Source: Kushneria indalinina DSM 14324 (GTDB lineage: Bacteria; Pseudomonadota; Gammaproteobacteria; Pseudomonadales; Halomonadaceae). From it: DNA of 64,000 nucleotides. A model generated the notes under the pieces. It was not told the DNA's origin. It did no database searches and was given only the letters and a program-made list of their open reading frames with translations. The DNA is taken from positions 1,357,888 to 1,421,887 of the forward strand of contig NZ_QRDJ01000006.1 of assembly GCF_003385845.1 (NCBI RefSeq), written 5' to 3'. The position numbers were made by a program, and so were the translations under genes. Each line of letters begins with the position of its first letter. Position 1 is the stretch's first letter. Shown here piece after piece: positions 28,837 to 38,430 of this stretch.

Positions 28837-30195
28837 TTATTTGGCGCCGTCGGTCTCGTTCAGCTCGCCGTTGGGATCAACGGCCCTGTTCAGGGACGCC
28901 TCACCGAGCTCCTCGCGAACGTCTGCGACCTGGTCGGCATTCACCGCGCCCCCGTCATTGCCCCAGGCACTGCGAACGAAAGTCGCAAGCGAGGCGACTT
29001 CATCGTCCGACAACCGCCAGGCAAAGCCGGGCATGGGCAGCTGAGCCGGAATGGTCGGCGTCGACGGCGGCTGGGCACCGGCCAGAATCGTATGGATCAG
29101 GCCGGAGGGATTGTCGGCATTGGCCAGCGCATTGCCGTCAATCGGCGGGAAGACCCGCTCGGCGCCCATGCCGTCATTGAAATGACAGGCCGAGCAGTTA
29201 TCGAGATAGAGTCGCTCGCCCTCGCTGAGATCCCTGGCAGCACTCAGTTTTGCCTGAGTCTTCTCGCTGGCCTCACGGCGCTGATCCGCTGTCGTGGCAT
29301 CCTTGCCGGCCGGGTTGGCCGGGAGGGACTTGAGATACAAACCGATGCTACCCAGATCCTCGTCGCTGAGATGCGAGGTGCTGTGCGCCACAACCGAGGT
29401 CATCTCGCCACCCACGGTGGCATGAACGTTGCGGCCGGTTTTCAGATACTCGGCAATCTCTTCGGCGCTCCAGCTTTCAAGACCACGGCCATCGCCGCCC
29501 TCTCCGCCGCGCAGTGAGGGTGCCCACCAGTCGTTGAGATCGGCGCCGGCGAGGTAGTCATCCCCACCGTTGTCATCCAGCGCCTTTTCCTGCTGAGCGA
29601 GTCCGCGCGGGGTATGACAGCTGCCGCAGTGACCCAGGCCTTCGACCAGATAAGCGCCGCGATTGAGCTGCTCGCTGCGATCGGCTTCCGGTTCAAACAC
29701 CTCGGCATCGGCAAACAGCCAGTTCCAGGCGGAAATGCCCCAGCGCTGATTGAAGGGGAAGGACAGGCTGGTCTCTTCGGGCTGATGCCGGACCGGCTCG
29801 ACACCTTCCATGAAATAGACATAAAGGGCGTGGATATCCTCATCGGATACCTTCGCGTAGGCGGGATAAGGCATGGCCGGATAGAGATTGGCGCCGTCGG
29901 CACGCTTGCCGTCGCGCAGCGCCGCGGCAAATTCTTCCTCACTCCAGTCGCCGATGCCGGTCTCGCTGTCCGGGGTGATATTGGTGGAGTAGATCATGCC
30001 AAACGGGCTTTCGATGCCCAGTCCGCCGGCAAATTCTTCACCACCAGGGGCGGTATGACAGGCAACGCAGTCGCCTGCCCGGGCCAGATACTCGCCTCGC
30101 TTGACGGTCTCGTCACTGTCGGCTGCACTGCTGGCAGAGGCCATCGTCAGGGTTGTGATACCCGCCAGCACTGCCATGATTTCTTTTCTGTTCAC
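28837..30195 (-). CDS. Tri-haem c-type cytochrome subunit of the dehydrogenase
   Basis: 452 residues from a GTG start (30195) with a strong GAAGGAAA site; a longer open frame to 30435 overlaps the preceding gene and is not likely coding. The signal peptide ends near ASASSAAD. Three haem-binding motifs: CVACH (43-47), CGSCH (190-194) and CSACH (334-338), spaced about 145 residues, as in the membrane cytochromes of alcohol, gluconate and sorbitol dehydrogenases. Met ligands are plausible in YPAMPYPAY, and LPMPGFAW. The domain order is three mono-haem modules. It passes electrons from the flavoprotein to ubiquinone. The C-terminal membrane anchor usual in this family is not obvious; the end is acidic. 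Confidence 0.9.
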   Translation of the reverse strand: MNRKEIMAVLAGITTLTMASASSAADSDETVKRGEYLARAGDCVACHTAPGGEEFAGGLGIESPFGMIYSTNITPDSETGIGDWSEEEFAAALRDGKRADGANLYPAMPYPAYAKVSDEDIHALYVYFMEGVEPVRHQPEETSLSFPFNQRWGISAWNWLFADAEVFEPEADRSEQLNRGAYLVEGLGHCGSCHTPRGLAQQEKALDDNGGDDYLAGADLNDWWAPSLRGGEGGDGRGLESWSAEEIAEYLKTGRNVHATVGGEMTSVVAHSTSHLSDEDLGSIGLYLKSLPANPAGKDATTADQRREASEKTQAKLSAARDLSEGERLYLDNCSACHFNDGMGAERVFPPIDGNALANADNPSGLIHTILAGAQPPSTPTIPAQLPMPGFAWRLSDDEVASLATFVRSAWGNDGGAVNADQVADVREELGEASLNRAVDPNGELNETDGAK

Positions 30196-30238
30196 TTGCG
30201 CTTTCCTTCGCGAATCCATTCTGCAGCGGCTCGGGGAA

Positions 30239-30961
30239 TCAGCCGCGCTCACCGCTGAGACTGACGGGACCCAGCGGATATTCGACATCGTGCTGATCGA
30301 CCCAGTCACGAAAGCTCGCACGCGCGCCCGGGAAGCCGACCATTTTCCACGCCGCCATATTCTTGTTGCCGCCATGGATGGGGTCGGAGAGATACCCTTC
30401 CTTGGTGTGCTGCAAAAGCCAGGAGAAGAAGTCATCAGAGGTCAGCCACTCTTCGTCCAGCGCGGCAAAGTCGACCTCGCCCTGTTCCAGAGCGCTCAGC
30501 ACCTGATCGCGTGTGTCGGCCTCCAGAGATTCAAAACGCGCATCGTGATGCTGCTGGCACCAGCGCTGCGTCAGGGCAATACCGCGCTGATACACTTCCC
30601 GGGGCGTATAGGGATACTGAAACCCGAGATCCGACGAGCCGGCGACAAAGGGGCCTTCCATGTACCAGCGCTCGGCGTGGCCGTAAGGCGCGTCCATCTG
30701 ACGATCGATGAACACCGGTACGTTGGTATCGAGCGCGCCCGGCCCCTCGCCTTCGCCGGGAATCAAGCGGTCGCAGGCGGCCAGCACAAAGGCCCACTCA
30801 TCGCTTGTAAAAAAAAGGGGGGAATAATCGCTCAGCGCCGGCGCCTGTTCGGCGGCCCGGGCTGTCAGCGAGACGCCGCTGCCCAGGGTGATGGCGGGAA
30901 TCATCGTCAGCGAACCACGAAGGAAATCGCGGCGCTGTCTGTTGTGTATCCGGGAAGACAT
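30239..30961 (-). CDS. Gluconate 2-dehydrogenase subunit 3-family protein (Tat-exported small subunit)
   Basis: 240 residues, first gene of the three-gene operon. A twin-arginine signal QRRDFLRG (R10, R11) is followed by a hydrophobic stretch and ARAAEQAP. The body (FFTSDEWAFVLAACDRLIPGEGEGPGALDTNVPVFIDRQM and the C-terminal GYLSDPIHGGNKNMAAWKMVGFPG) is diagnostic of the subunit 3 family. These small subunits help mature and export the FAD subunit in a folded state. AGGAA precedes the ATG. The region upstream (30962-31201) must hold the promoter; I found no copy of the LacI-type operator there. Confidence 0.88.
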   Translation of the reverse strand: MSSRIHNRQRRDFLRGSLTMIPAITLGSGVSLTARAAEQAPALSDYSPLFFTSDEWAFVLAACDRLIPGEGEGPGALDTNVPVFIDRQMDAPYGHAERWYMEGPFVAGSSDLGFQYPYTPREVYQRGIALTQRWCQQHHDARFESLEADTRDQVLSALEQGEVDFAALDEEWLTSDDFFSWLLQHTKEGYLSDPIHGGNKNMAAWKMVGFPGARASFRDWVDQHDVEYPLGPVSLSGERG

Positions 30962-31201
30962 GTCAGGTTCCTACAGGAGTTCTTGTCACAATCACGACGT
31001 CAAGCGTCAGACCCTTTGCTGTCATCTCTGGGCAGGTCATGCATGGCTTGCAATCGAATGTGGTGTTCTGTCGCAGCGCGCGCACAGTATCATTAATACG
31101 ACGATAGTTTAAGTTTCGTTTCAATGAGAGTGACGATGTAAAGCCCATGACTCTGAGGATTCGCGCGAGGAAAAAGCCCCGGAGGTTGTCCTGATGGAGC
31201 G

Positions 31202-31513
31202 CTATTCGAGAGGGAGCCTGCCGTTTTCGATGATGGCAAGGCGTTGATGACGGGAGAGTTTCTTGATGCGTCGCTCGAGGCTCAGCGCCCGGCTTTTGTC
31301 TCCCACCGGGCAGGAAAACCGCAGCCGCAGCGGCCCCTTGCCGCGCAGGGACCGGGCGCAACGCGCACCATCCTGCTGGTGCTCGTTAAAACGGCGCGCC
31401 ACGTTCGTGGTCACGCCGGTATAGAGATGTCCCAGCCGATTTTCGATGATGTAGAGCGACCAGACCGCGGACGCCGGTTCCGCGTCGGCCTGGTGATCAG
31501 CCTGACAGGCCAT
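31202..31513 (-). CDS. GIY-YIG nuclease-domain protein
   Basis: 103 residues of the short UPF0213/YhbQ type. The GIY-YIG core reads [29 protein letters not shown] (about residues 18-46), with the conserved Arg in that helix, and [16 protein letters not shown] gives the conserved Glu region. The ATG at 31513 lies 17 bases inside the 3' end of rpe, so translation is coupled. The function of this short family is not firmly known; a role in DNA repair or structure-specific cleavage has been suggested for YhbQ. Confidence 0.8.
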   Translation of the reverse strand: MACQADHQADAEPASAVWSLYIIENRLGHLYTGVTTNVARRFNEHQQDGARCARSLRGKGPLRLRFSCPVGDKSRALSLERRIKKLSRHQRLAIIENGRLPLE

Positions 31514-32192
31514 CAAGCGGTTCCCTGAAGGCACGCATGATCGAGTCATAGCGGTTCGGGTCATTATCACTGCGTTTGGCAAAGATGGAGGAACCGGAGA
31601 CGAAGGTATCGGCGCCGGCCTCGGCGATCTCGCCAATGTTGCCAGCGTTGATGCCGCCATCCACTTCAAGGCGTATGGGTTTGCCGGTGGCATCGATCAT
31701 GGCCCGCGCCAGGCGTAGCTTGTCCATCATGGCGGGAATGAAGGACTGTCCGCCAAAGCCCGGATTGACCGTCATTACCAGCAGCATCGACAGCTTGTCG
31801 AGCACATGATCCAGCGTGGAAAGCGGGGTTGCCGGATTCAGCGCAAGCCCTGCCGTAGCGCCGCCATCAATGATCAATTGCAGCGAGCGGTCGATGTGCA
31901 GGCTCGCCTCGGGATGAAAGGTAATATGGTTGGCGCCGGCATCCAGAAAGGCACGAATCAGGTCATCAACCGGTGACACCATCAGATGCACATCGATCTC
32001 CGCCGTGGTGCCGTAATTGCGCAGCGCATGACAGACGGCCGGACCGAAGCTCAGGTTGGGCACATAGTGGTTGTCCATGACATCGAAGTGGATCATGTCG
32101 GCGCCGCTGGCCAGCACGTCGTCCACTTCCTGCCCCAGCCGGGCGAAATCTGCCGACAGAATGGAAGGCGCAATCCTGAAGGGTTGTTGCAC
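31497..32192 (-). CDS. rpe: Ribulose-phosphate 3-epimerase
   Basis: 231-residue TIM-barrel enzyme of the pentose phosphate pathway, interconverting ribulose-5-phosphate and xylulose-5-phosphate. The GTG at 32192 has GAGG seven bases upstream; an earlier TTG (32225) has no support. Family motifs: [31 protein letters not shown] (metal His and catalytic Asp), [19 protein letters not shown] and EVDGGIN. It is usually next to gph and trpE in related bacteria; here it is separate and shares its 3' end with a GIY-YIG gene. Confidence 0.95.
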   Translation of the reverse strand: MQQPFRIAPSILSADFARLGQEVDDVLASGADMIHFDVMDNHYVPNLSFGPAVCHALRNYGTTAEIDVHLMVSPVDDLIRAFLDAGANHITFHPEASLHIDRSLQLIIDGGATAGLALNPATPLSTLDHVLDKLSMLLVMTVNPGFGGQSFIPAMMDKLRLARAMIDATGKPIRLEVDGGINAGNIGEIAEAGADTFVSGSSIFAKRSDNDPNRYDSIMRAFREPLDGLSG

Positions 32193-32289
32193 TGTAAACA
32201 CCTCATCAAACAAATTCGATATCAATCAGCGTACACCGCGATCACGCATCGTAACAGGGTCGCCCCGAGTGATCGTAAAGGCGCGGCAC

Positions 32290-32317
32290 AAAAAAGGGGC
32301 CGCATCGTTGCGGCCCC
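32290..32317 (-). terminator. Rho-independent terminator after the 58-residue gene
   Basis: Stem GGGGCCGCA / TGCGGCCCC (32296-32304 and 32309-32317), loop TCGT; on the minus strand it is followed by six T residues. It separates the small gene from rpe. Confidence 0.9.
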
Positions 32318-32336
32318 TGATCAGGACGCTGAAAAA

Positions 32337-32513
32337 TCAGTTCTCACACTCATAGCGCTTGACCGCATCCAGCGCCTCTTCTTCGGTCTCGTATTCACTG
32401 AGCAGGGTATCCTTGTCAGGATTAACGCCGCGAACTTCATAGACGGTAGTGCCACCGCCCTTGTCGACCTTCTTGACGCAGGCCGTGCGGGGAGTAGGCG
32501 TTTGATCGGGCAT
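32337..32513 (-). CDS. Small protein of unknown function, 58 residues
   Basis: Starts MPDQTPTPRTACVKKVDKG and ends AVKRYECEN. The ATG has AGAGGT about 8 bases upstream, and the gene is followed at once by a strong terminator, so it is a complete transcription unit. It is strongly charged (many D, E and K), has two Cys residues and no signal peptide or membrane segment. The segment GGTTVYEVRGVNPDKDTLLSEYETEEEAL suggests a small strand-strand-helix domain. I do not recognise a family. Confidence 0.7.
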   Translation of the reverse strand: MPDQTPTPRTACVKKVDKGGGTTVYEVRGVNPDKDTLLSEYETEEEALDAVKRYECEN

Positions 32514-32695
32514 GGCAATAACCTCTGTATGAACGTGCAGGAATCACTATAGTGCATGCCTGCCGGGAAGCGAGCGACTTGCCGGTTTACCGAAATCCTT
32601 CGGCTTCCGGAAACCCTGCATATGTTTTACTTTCTGTCATACGGCATTAAACAAGACTAATACAACAATACAAACCACGCCAAAGGGGAATCCGA

Positions 32696-34414
32696 ATGTC
32701 TGAAAGGAAATCATTGGCACTGACCTGTCTGCTTTTGATGCTGACACCACTGGCTGCCATCGCGTCGCCGCCCATCATCGAAGGTGAGCGCTTCCATCCA
32801 GAGCCCGGCCAGCACGCCATGGTGGTCACCAGCCATACGCTGGCAAGCCGTGTGGGTCGCGACATCCTGCGAGACGGTGGCAATGCCGTGGATGCCGCTG
32901 TCGCCATCGGCTTTGCGCTTGCCGTGGTGCAGCCACGCTCGGGCAATATCGGCGGCGGCGGTTTCATGGTGATCTCCGATGAGAAAAGCGATCAGGTGAC
33001 CTCGATCGACTACCGGGAAACAGCCCCCGCCGGCGCCTTCGAGACCATGTTTCAGGATGACGAGGGCAATGTCATCGAAGAAGCCTCGCGCTTTTCGGCC
33101 AACGCCTCGGGGGTCCCCGGCACGGTATCAGGGATGGCCATGGCACTTGAGCGCTACGGCTCCATGTCGCTTGACCGGGTCATGGCCCCGGCTATCCGTC
33201 TGGCACATGACGGCTTTGCCATCCCGCAGCGCTTTGCCGATGGCCTCAACGGCAGTCGTGAACGGCTGGAAAAACAGGAAGGCACGCGCCGCCTGTTCTA
33301 CAAGGCTGACGGCAGCAACTGGCGCGCCGGCGAGGTCTTTCGACAGCCCGAACTGGCGGCCACGCTGACGCGCATTGCGCAAAACGGTCCGCGAGAGTTT
33401 TATGAAGGCGAGACGGCCGATCATCTGATCGAGACCCTTCAGGCGCACGGCGGCATCATGACCCGGGCAGACCTGAAGGATTACCGGGCCATTGAGCGCG
33501 CGCCGGTTCACGGCACCTACCGGGACTACGATATCTACGCGATGGCCCCGCCCTCTTCCGGCGGCGTCCACATCGTGCAGATTCTGAACATGCTGGAAAA
33601 TGATGATCTGACCCGCATGGGGCATGGCTCGGCCGCTAGCATGCACCTGATGAGCGAGGCGATGCGCCGCGCCTACGCAGACCGCTCAAAGTACCTGGGC
33701 GACCCCGCCTTCTTTGATGTGCCGGTCGAGGCGCTGACCTCAAAGGATTATGCCCGCGAGCTGCGCGCGCAGATTTCTCTTGAGAAGGCGACGCCCTCGG
33801 AGGCCATCGGCCCGGGCAACATTACGCCTTATGAATCCAATGAAACCACCCACTACTCGGTCGCCGATGACTCGGGTCTGGCCGTGGCCAATACCTATAC
33901 ACTCAACTTCAGCTACGGCTCCGGCATCGCCGTGGACAAGGCAGGGTTTCTGCTCAATAACGAAATGGATGACTTTTCAGCCAAGCCCGGCGTGCCCAAT
34001 GCCTTTGGCCTGATCGGTGGCGAAGCCAATGCCGTGGAACCCGGCAAGCGCATGCTCTCCTCCATGACGCCGACCATCGTCAAGCGCGATGGCAGGAACT
34101 TCCTGATCACCGGCAGCCCCGGCGGTTCACGCATCATCACCACCACGCTTGGCGTGATCAGCAACGTGATCGATCACGGCATGAATATCCAGTCGGCCGT
34201 CAGCGCCCCGCGCTTTCACGATCAGTGGCTGCCCGACGAGATCCGTATCGAGGATGGTTTCAGTCCCGACACCGTGCGGCTACTGGAGAGCATGGGTCAC
34301 AACGTGACACAGCAGTCGGCCATGGGCGCCAGTCAATCGATACTGATCAATGACGACGGCTTCCAGGGCGGCGCCGACCCACGCCGGGAAACGTCCTCGG
34401 CGCTGGGACTTTAG
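32696..34414 (+). CDS. ggt: Gamma-glutamyltransferase (glutathione hydrolase)
   Basis: 572-residue periplasmic proenzyme that cleaves the gamma-glutamyl bond of glutathione. The signal peptide covers residues about 1-24 (LLLMLTPLAAIAS). The large subunit shows GGNAVDAAVAIGFALAVVQP and GNIGGGGFMV. Self-processing should occur before Thr384 in NETTHYSVADDSG, which becomes the nucleophile of the small subunit. Substrate residues are seen in YTLNFSYGSGI, NNEMDDFS and MLSSMTPTIV, with the GSPGGSRIITT loop. All key residues look intact. It precedes the sulfate transporter genes by 200 bases; release of cysteinylglycine fits a sulfur-scavenging neighbourhood. Confidence 0.93.
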   Translation: MSERKSLALTCLLLMLTPLAAIASPPIIEGERFHPEPGQHAMVVTSHTLASRVGRDILRDGGNAVDAAVAIGFALAVVQPRSGNIGGGGFMVISDEKSDQVTSIDYRETAPAGAFETMFQDDEGNVIEEASRFSANASGVPGTVSGMAMALERYGSMSLDRVMAPAIRLAHDGFAIPQRFADGLNGSRERLEKQEGTRRLFYKADGSNWRAGEVFRQPELAATLTRIAQNGPREFYEGETADHLIETLQAHGGIMTRADLKDYRAIERAPVHGTYRDYDIYAMAPPSSGGVHIVQILNMLENDDLTRMGHGSAASMHLMSEAMRRAYADRSKYLGDPAFFDVPVEALTSKDYARELRAQISLEKATPSEAIGPGNITPYESNETTHYSVADDSGLAVANTYTLNFSYGSGIAVDKAGFLLNNEMDDFSAKPGVPNAFGLIGGEANAVEPGKRMLSSMTPTIVKRDGRNFLITGSPGGSRIITTTLGVISNVIDHGMNIQSAVSAPRFHDQWLPDEIRIEDGFSPDTVRLLESMGHNVTQQSAMGASQSILINDDGFQGGADPRRETSSALGL

Positions 34415-34419
34415 CCGAC

Positions 34420-34468
34420 TCGGCAGGAGAGTTGATCGTGTCGGCAGGAGAGCCTGTGTCTCCTGCCG
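34420..34468 (+). terminator. Hairpin after ggt, with duplicated arm
   Basis: CGGCAGGAGA (34442-34451) pairs with TCTCCTGCCG (34459-34468). The left arm is present twice (TCGGCAGGAGAG at 34420 and 34441), so two alternative hairpins are possible. No T-run follows; a terminator role is plausible but not certain. Confidence 0.45.
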
Positions 34469-34613
34469 GCTTGATCCTGGCTCAGCTTTAAAGAACAAAA
34501 TGGCATAACTGGATTGATTGTCATTCCCATGAGTTTTGTTTAGCCTCTGCTTAATGCCAGAGTCACTGGCTTTCGATAAAAAATCCTGCCGATCAGATGC
34601 CGGGGAACACCAC

Positions 34614-35633
34614 ATGTCCGTACGCTCGACCCTTTTACGTCGCGTTGTTGCTACCGCTGCGCTGAGCATGGCGCTTGGCAGCACACAGGCCTTCAGCGCC
34701 GATCGCGAGCTGCTCAACGCCTCCTACGATATCGCGCGCGAACTCTTTGCCGAACTCAACCCGCAGTTCGTTGAACAGTGGCAGGAGGAACACGGTGAGT
34801 CGGTCAGCATCAAGCAGACCCACGCCGGCTCCTCGACCCAGGCCCGCGCCATCCTGCAGGGACTGCGCGCCGATGTCGTAACGTTCAATCAGGTCACTGA
34901 TGTCAACGTACTGGCAGAGAAAGGGGAACTGATTCCCGATGACTGGCAGTCGCGTCTGCCCAACTACAGCTCGCCCTACTACTCGACCATGGCGTTTCTG
35001 GTCAGAAAGGACAATCCGAAGGATATCCATGGGTGGGCAGATCTGGCCGGTGATGACGTGGCGCTGGTATTCCCCAACCCCAAGACCTCCGGAAACGGGC
35101 GCTATACCTACCTGGCGGCCTGGGCGGCCAGCAATCACGACAATGGTGAGGACGAGGCCGCCACGCGCGACTACATGAAGAAGATGCTGGCCAATGTCGA
35201 GGTCTTCGACACGGGCGGCCGCGGCGCCACGACCACCTTTGCAGAGCGCGGCATCGGCGATGTGCTGATCACCTTTGAATCGGAAGCCAACAACATCCGC
35301 AACCAGTACGGTCCGGATAACTATGAGGTCGTTGTACCGCCGGTGGATATCATGGCCGAGTTTCCGGTGACCTGGGTGGACAGCAACGTCGAGCGCAACG
35401 GGACCGAGGATCTGGCGAAGGGCTATCTGGAGTACCTCTACTCGCCCGAAGCGCAGCGCACGCTGGCGCAGTACTACTACCGCGTCAACGATGACGAGAT
35501 CAGCGAAGAGTTTGCCGAGCGTTTCCCGCAGACCACCCTGCTGCGCATCGAGGACGCCTTCGGGAGCTGGGAGGATGTGATGCAGACGCATTTCACCAGC
35601 GGTGGTGAACTCGACCAGCTGCAGCGCCGTTAA
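34614..35633 (+). CDS. sbp: Sulfate-binding periplasmic protein
   Basis: 339 residues from the ATG at 34614, with CGGGGAA upstream; the frame is open further upstream but lacks a signal peptide there. The signal peptide ends near LGSTQAFSA. Family motifs: [61 protein letters not shown] and [16 protein letters not shown]. It binds sulfate (or thiosulfate) and delivers it to CysTWA. Its stop codon overlaps the next start by one base (TAATG). The Cys-free mature protein is usual for Sbp. Confidence 0.93.
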   Translation: MSVRSTLLRRVVATAALSMALGSTQAFSADRELLNASYDIARELFAELNPQFVEQWQEEHGESVSIKQTHAGSSTQARAILQGLRADVVTFNQVTDVNVLAEKGELIPDDWQSRLPNYSSPYYSTMAFLVRKDNPKDIHGWADLAGDDVALVFPNPKTSGNGRYTYLAAWAASNHDNGEDEAATRDYMKKMLANVEVFDTGGRGATTTFAERGIGDVLITFESEANNIRNQYGPDNYEVVVPPVDIMAEFPVTWVDSNVERNGTEDLAKGYLEYLYSPEAQRTLAQYYYRVNDDEISEEFAERFPQTTLLRIEDAFGSWEDVMQTHFTSGGELDQLQRR

Positions 35634-36469
35634 TGAGCACGCGTTCGGCCAGGGTATTGCCGGGGTTTTCGCTCTCGCTGGGCGTGACCCTGCTGTTTGT
35701 GTCGCTGATCCTGCTGCTGCCGATGACCAGCCTCATCGGCCAGCTCTCCACGCTGTCATGGTCACAGTACTGGGCAGCGATTACCGACCCGCGCCTGATC
35801 GCAAGCTATAAGGTGACGCTGCTGGCCGCACTGGCGGCGTCGCTTTTCAACGCGCTGTTCGGGCTGTTGATGGCCTGGGTGCTGGCCCGCTACACGTTTC
35901 CCGGCAAGCGCATCCTTGATGCGCTGATGGATCTGCCCTTTGCCCTGCCCACGGCGGTGGCCGGCATTACGCTGGCCACCCTCTATTCACGCAACGGCGC
36001 GGTCGGCAGTCTGCTCGACCCGCTGGGCATCGAGATCGCCTACACCTGGCTGGGCATTGCGCTGGCCATGGCCTTTACCAGCGTTCCCTTTGTAGTGCGC
36101 ACCGTGCAGCCGGTATTGGAGGATCTGCCCGGCCATGCCGACGAGGCGGCACTCACGCTGGGCGCCAGCAACCTGTACGCCTTCCGACGGGTCATTCTGC
36201 CGCATATCTGGCCGGCCATCGTTACCGGTACCGGGCTCTCCTTTGCCCGCTCGCTGGGCGAATTTGGCGCCGTCATTTTCATTGCCGGCAACATGCCCTA
36301 CCGCACCGAAGTCGTCTCGCTGATGATGGCCACGCGACTGGAAGAGTATGACTACGCCGGGGCCGCCGCCATCGCGTCGCTGGTCATGCTGGTGTCGCTG
36401 CTGCTATTGCTGGCCATCAATCTCTGGCAGGGACGTTTCTATCGCCGTCTGCATGGCGGGAGACACTGA
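35633..36469 (+). CDS. cysT: Sulfate/thiosulfate ABC transporter permease CysT
   Basis: 278 residues, six membrane helices. The start overlaps the sbp stop. CysT/CysU features: RSARVLPGFSLSLGVTLLFVSLILLLPM at the N-terminus, FNALFGLLMAWVLARYTFPGKRILDALMDLPFALPTAVAGITLATLY, and the EAA loop HADEAALTLGASNLYAFRRVILPHIWPA. Forms the channel together with CysW. Also called cysU. Confidence 0.93.
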   Translation: MSTRSARVLPGFSLSLGVTLLFVSLILLLPMTSLIGQLSTLSWSQYWAAITDPRLIASYKVTLLAALAASLFNALFGLLMAWVLARYTFPGKRILDALMDLPFALPTAVAGITLATLYSRNGAVGSLLDPLGIEIAYTWLGIALAMAFTSVPFVVRTVQPVLEDLPGHADEAALTLGASNLYAFRRVILPHIWPAIVTGTGLSFARSLGEFGAVIFIAGNMPYRTEVVSLMMATRLEEYDYAGAAAIASLVMLVSLLLLLAINLWQGRFYRRLHGGRH

Positions 36470-36470
36470 C

Positions 36471-37298
36471 ATGAAGCGTATTGGTGATGGCGCCGCTACA
36501 CGTCTGGGGCTGATTGCGCTTGCCGTAATCATGACAACGCTGTTTCTGGTCATACCGCTGGCCGGCATTTTCTATCAGGCCTTTGCCGAAGGCTTGGCGC
36601 CGTTCTGGCAAAACCTGACCAGCAATTTTACCCGGGAAGCGATCGGCCTGACGCTTTTGATCGCGCTTTTGACCGTGCCGGTCAATCTGATCTTCGGCAT
36701 CTTTCTGGCCTGGCTGGTGACCCGTTTTACCTTCCCGGGCCGGCGCATTCTGCAGACGCTGATCGATATTCCCTTTGCGGTCTCACCGGTCGTGGCCGGT
36801 CTGCTCTATCTGCTGCTGTATGGCCGCACCGGCTGGCTGGGCAGCATCCTGTCCGAGCACGATGTGCAGCTGATGTTCGCCTGGCCCGGCATGGTGCTGG
36901 TGACCATTTTTGTCACCTGCCCATTTGTGGCGCGTGAACTGATTCCCCTGATGCAGGCGCAGGGCAGCGCCGAGGAAGAGGCCGGCGTCACGCTGGGTGC
37001 CAGCGGCTGGACGCTCTTTCGCCGTATCACGCTGCCCAACATTCGCTGGGCGCTGGTCTACGGCGTGATCCTGACCAACGCCCGTGCCATTGGCGAGTTC
37101 GGCGCCGTCTCGGTGATCTCGGGCAGCATTCGCGGCGAGACCATCAATCTGCCGCTGCAGGTGGAGCTTTTGTATCAGGATTACAACACGGTGGGCGCCT
37201 TCACCAGTGCCGCGCTACTGGCCGCTCTGGCGATTGTGACGCTGATGATCAAGGCACTGCTTGAGTGGCATACCCATCGTCGGGAGGAAACAGCATGA
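36471..37298 (+). CDS. cysW: Sulfate/thiosulfate ABC transporter permease CysW
   Basis: 275 residues from the ATG at 36471, one base after the cysT stop and preceded by GGGAGA. Visible membrane segments and motifs: [72 protein letters not shown], and EAA loop [29 protein letters not shown]. The segment [17 protein letters not shown] is typical of CysW. Partner of CysT. Confidence 0.93.
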   Translation: MKRIGDGAATRLGLIALAVIMTTLFLVIPLAGIFYQAFAEGLAPFWQNLTSNFTREAIGLTLLIALLTVPVNLIFGIFLAWLVTRFTFPGRRILQTLIDIPFAVSPVVAGLLYLLLYGRTGWLGSILSEHDVQLMFAWPGMVLVTIFVTCPFVARELIPLMQAQGSAEEEAGVTLGASGWTLFRRITLPNIRWALVYGVILTNARAIGEFGAVSVISGSIRGETINLPLQVELLYQDYNTVGAFTSAALLAALAIVTLMIKALLEWHTHRREETA

Positions 37299-38353
37299 GC
37301 ATTACCGTAAGCGACGTCTCCAGGCGCTTTGGCAACACGACGGCCCTGCATCCACTGTCGCTGGAGATCAAAAAGGGTGAGATGGTGGGGCTGCTGGGGC
37401 CGTCGGGGTCCGGCAAGACCACGCTTTTGCGCATCATCGCAGGCCTTGAAGCGCCGGATAGCGGCTCGATTCACTTTGGCGATCGCGACGTGACCCATGT
37501 CCACGTGCGAAAGCGCCGGGTCGGGTTTGTCTTTCAGCACTACGCGCTCTTTCGTCACATGAGCGTGTTTGAAAACGTGGCCTTTGGGCTGCGGGCGCGC
37601 CCCACCAGCGAGCGCCCTTCCAATGCCGAGATTCGTGATCGGGTGCAGCACCTGCTCGAGCGAGTCCGCCTTGACGCCCTGGCCAAACGCCTGCCGTCAC
37701 AGCTCTCCGGCGGCCAGCAGCAGCGCGTGGCGCTGGCTCGCGCACTGGCCGTCGAGCCCGAGGTGCTTTTGCTGGATGAACCCTTCGGCGCGCTGGATGC
37801 CAGGGTGCGACTGGAGCTGCGCCGCTGGCTCAGGCATCTGCACGAGGAGTTCGGCTTTACCAGCGTGTTTGTGACCCATGATCAGGAAGAGGCGCTTGAG
37901 CTTTCCGATCGCGTCGTGGTCATGAGCAACGGGAAAATCGAGCAGATCGACACGCCGCAGGCGCTCTACCGCGCGCCGGCCAATCGCTTTGTCTTCTCGT
38001 TTCTGGGCGAAACCAATCGCTTTGGCGGCGAGTATCGTGAGGGCAAACTGCAGCAGGGCAACGCCTGGATTGCGATGGCGCACTCGGACATCGCCCCCAA
38101 CGAGGTGCTGTTGCGCCCGCATGAGCTGATGCTGACCACGGCGCCGGACGCGAAAGCGCACCTGCCGGTTACGGTCGATGCCGTGTCACCGGTGGGCAGT
38201 GACGTACGCGTCGAGCTGACCGCCGACTGGATGGACACGCCATGGCTTGCCAGCATCACGCACCATGACTTTGACCGACTGCAGCCGGCGCGCGGCGCGA
38301 ACTTTTACCTGGTCCCCTCACGCTGGCACCAGTTTGCCCCCGAAACATCCTGA
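37295..38353 (+). CDS. cysA: Sulfate/thiosulfate ABC transporter ATPase CysA
   Basis: 352 residues starting at the ATGA overlap with cysW. Walker A GPSGSGKT (residues 35-42), signature LSGGQQQR, Walker [13 protein letters not shown] and switch His in [17 protein letters not shown]. The Q-loop context [24 protein letters not shown] is the CysA form. The C-terminal regulatory TOBE-like domain shows [10 protein letters not shown]. Last gene of sbp-cysTWA. No clear terminator is visible in the 77 bases before convergent tpm. Confidence 0.94.
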   Translation: MSITVSDVSRRFGNTTALHPLSLEIKKGEMVGLLGPSGSGKTTLLRIIAGLEAPDSGSIHFGDRDVTHVHVRKRRVGFVFQHYALFRHMSVFENVAFGLRARPTSERPSNAEIRDRVQHLLERVRLDALAKRLPSQLSGGQQQRVALARALAVEPEVLLLDEPFGALDARVRLELRRWLRHLHEEFGFTSVFVTHDQEEALELSDRVVVMSNGKIEQIDTPQALYRAPANRFVFSFLGETNRFGGEYREGKLQQGNAWIAMAHSDIAPNEVLLRPHELMLTTAPDAKAHLPVTVDAVSPVGSDVRVELTADWMDTPWLASITHHDFDRLQPARGANFYLVPSRWHQFAPETS

Positions 38354-38430
38354 GACTGCCTGATCGCACAGTGGTGCGCACGCCATGACCGCCGCCACCG
38401 CGCGTTCAGGCTTCGAGGCTGTTCAAACCC

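Noticed and set aside
27575..29044. 489-residue open frame on the plus strand
   Set aside because: Antisense to the GMC flavoprotein and cytochrome genes, which have intact FAD and haem motifs. The translation shows no domain and is a GC-bias artefact.
30196..30435. N-terminal extension of the tri-haem cytochrome
   Set aside because: It would run through the 3' end of the small-subunit gene. The GTG at 30195 has a strong ribosome site and starts a clean signal peptide.
30962..31201. LacI-type operator searched for before the dehydrogenase operon
   Set aside because: Only GAAAC half-sites (near 31115) are present, in direct and not inverted orientation, so I do not claim an operator.
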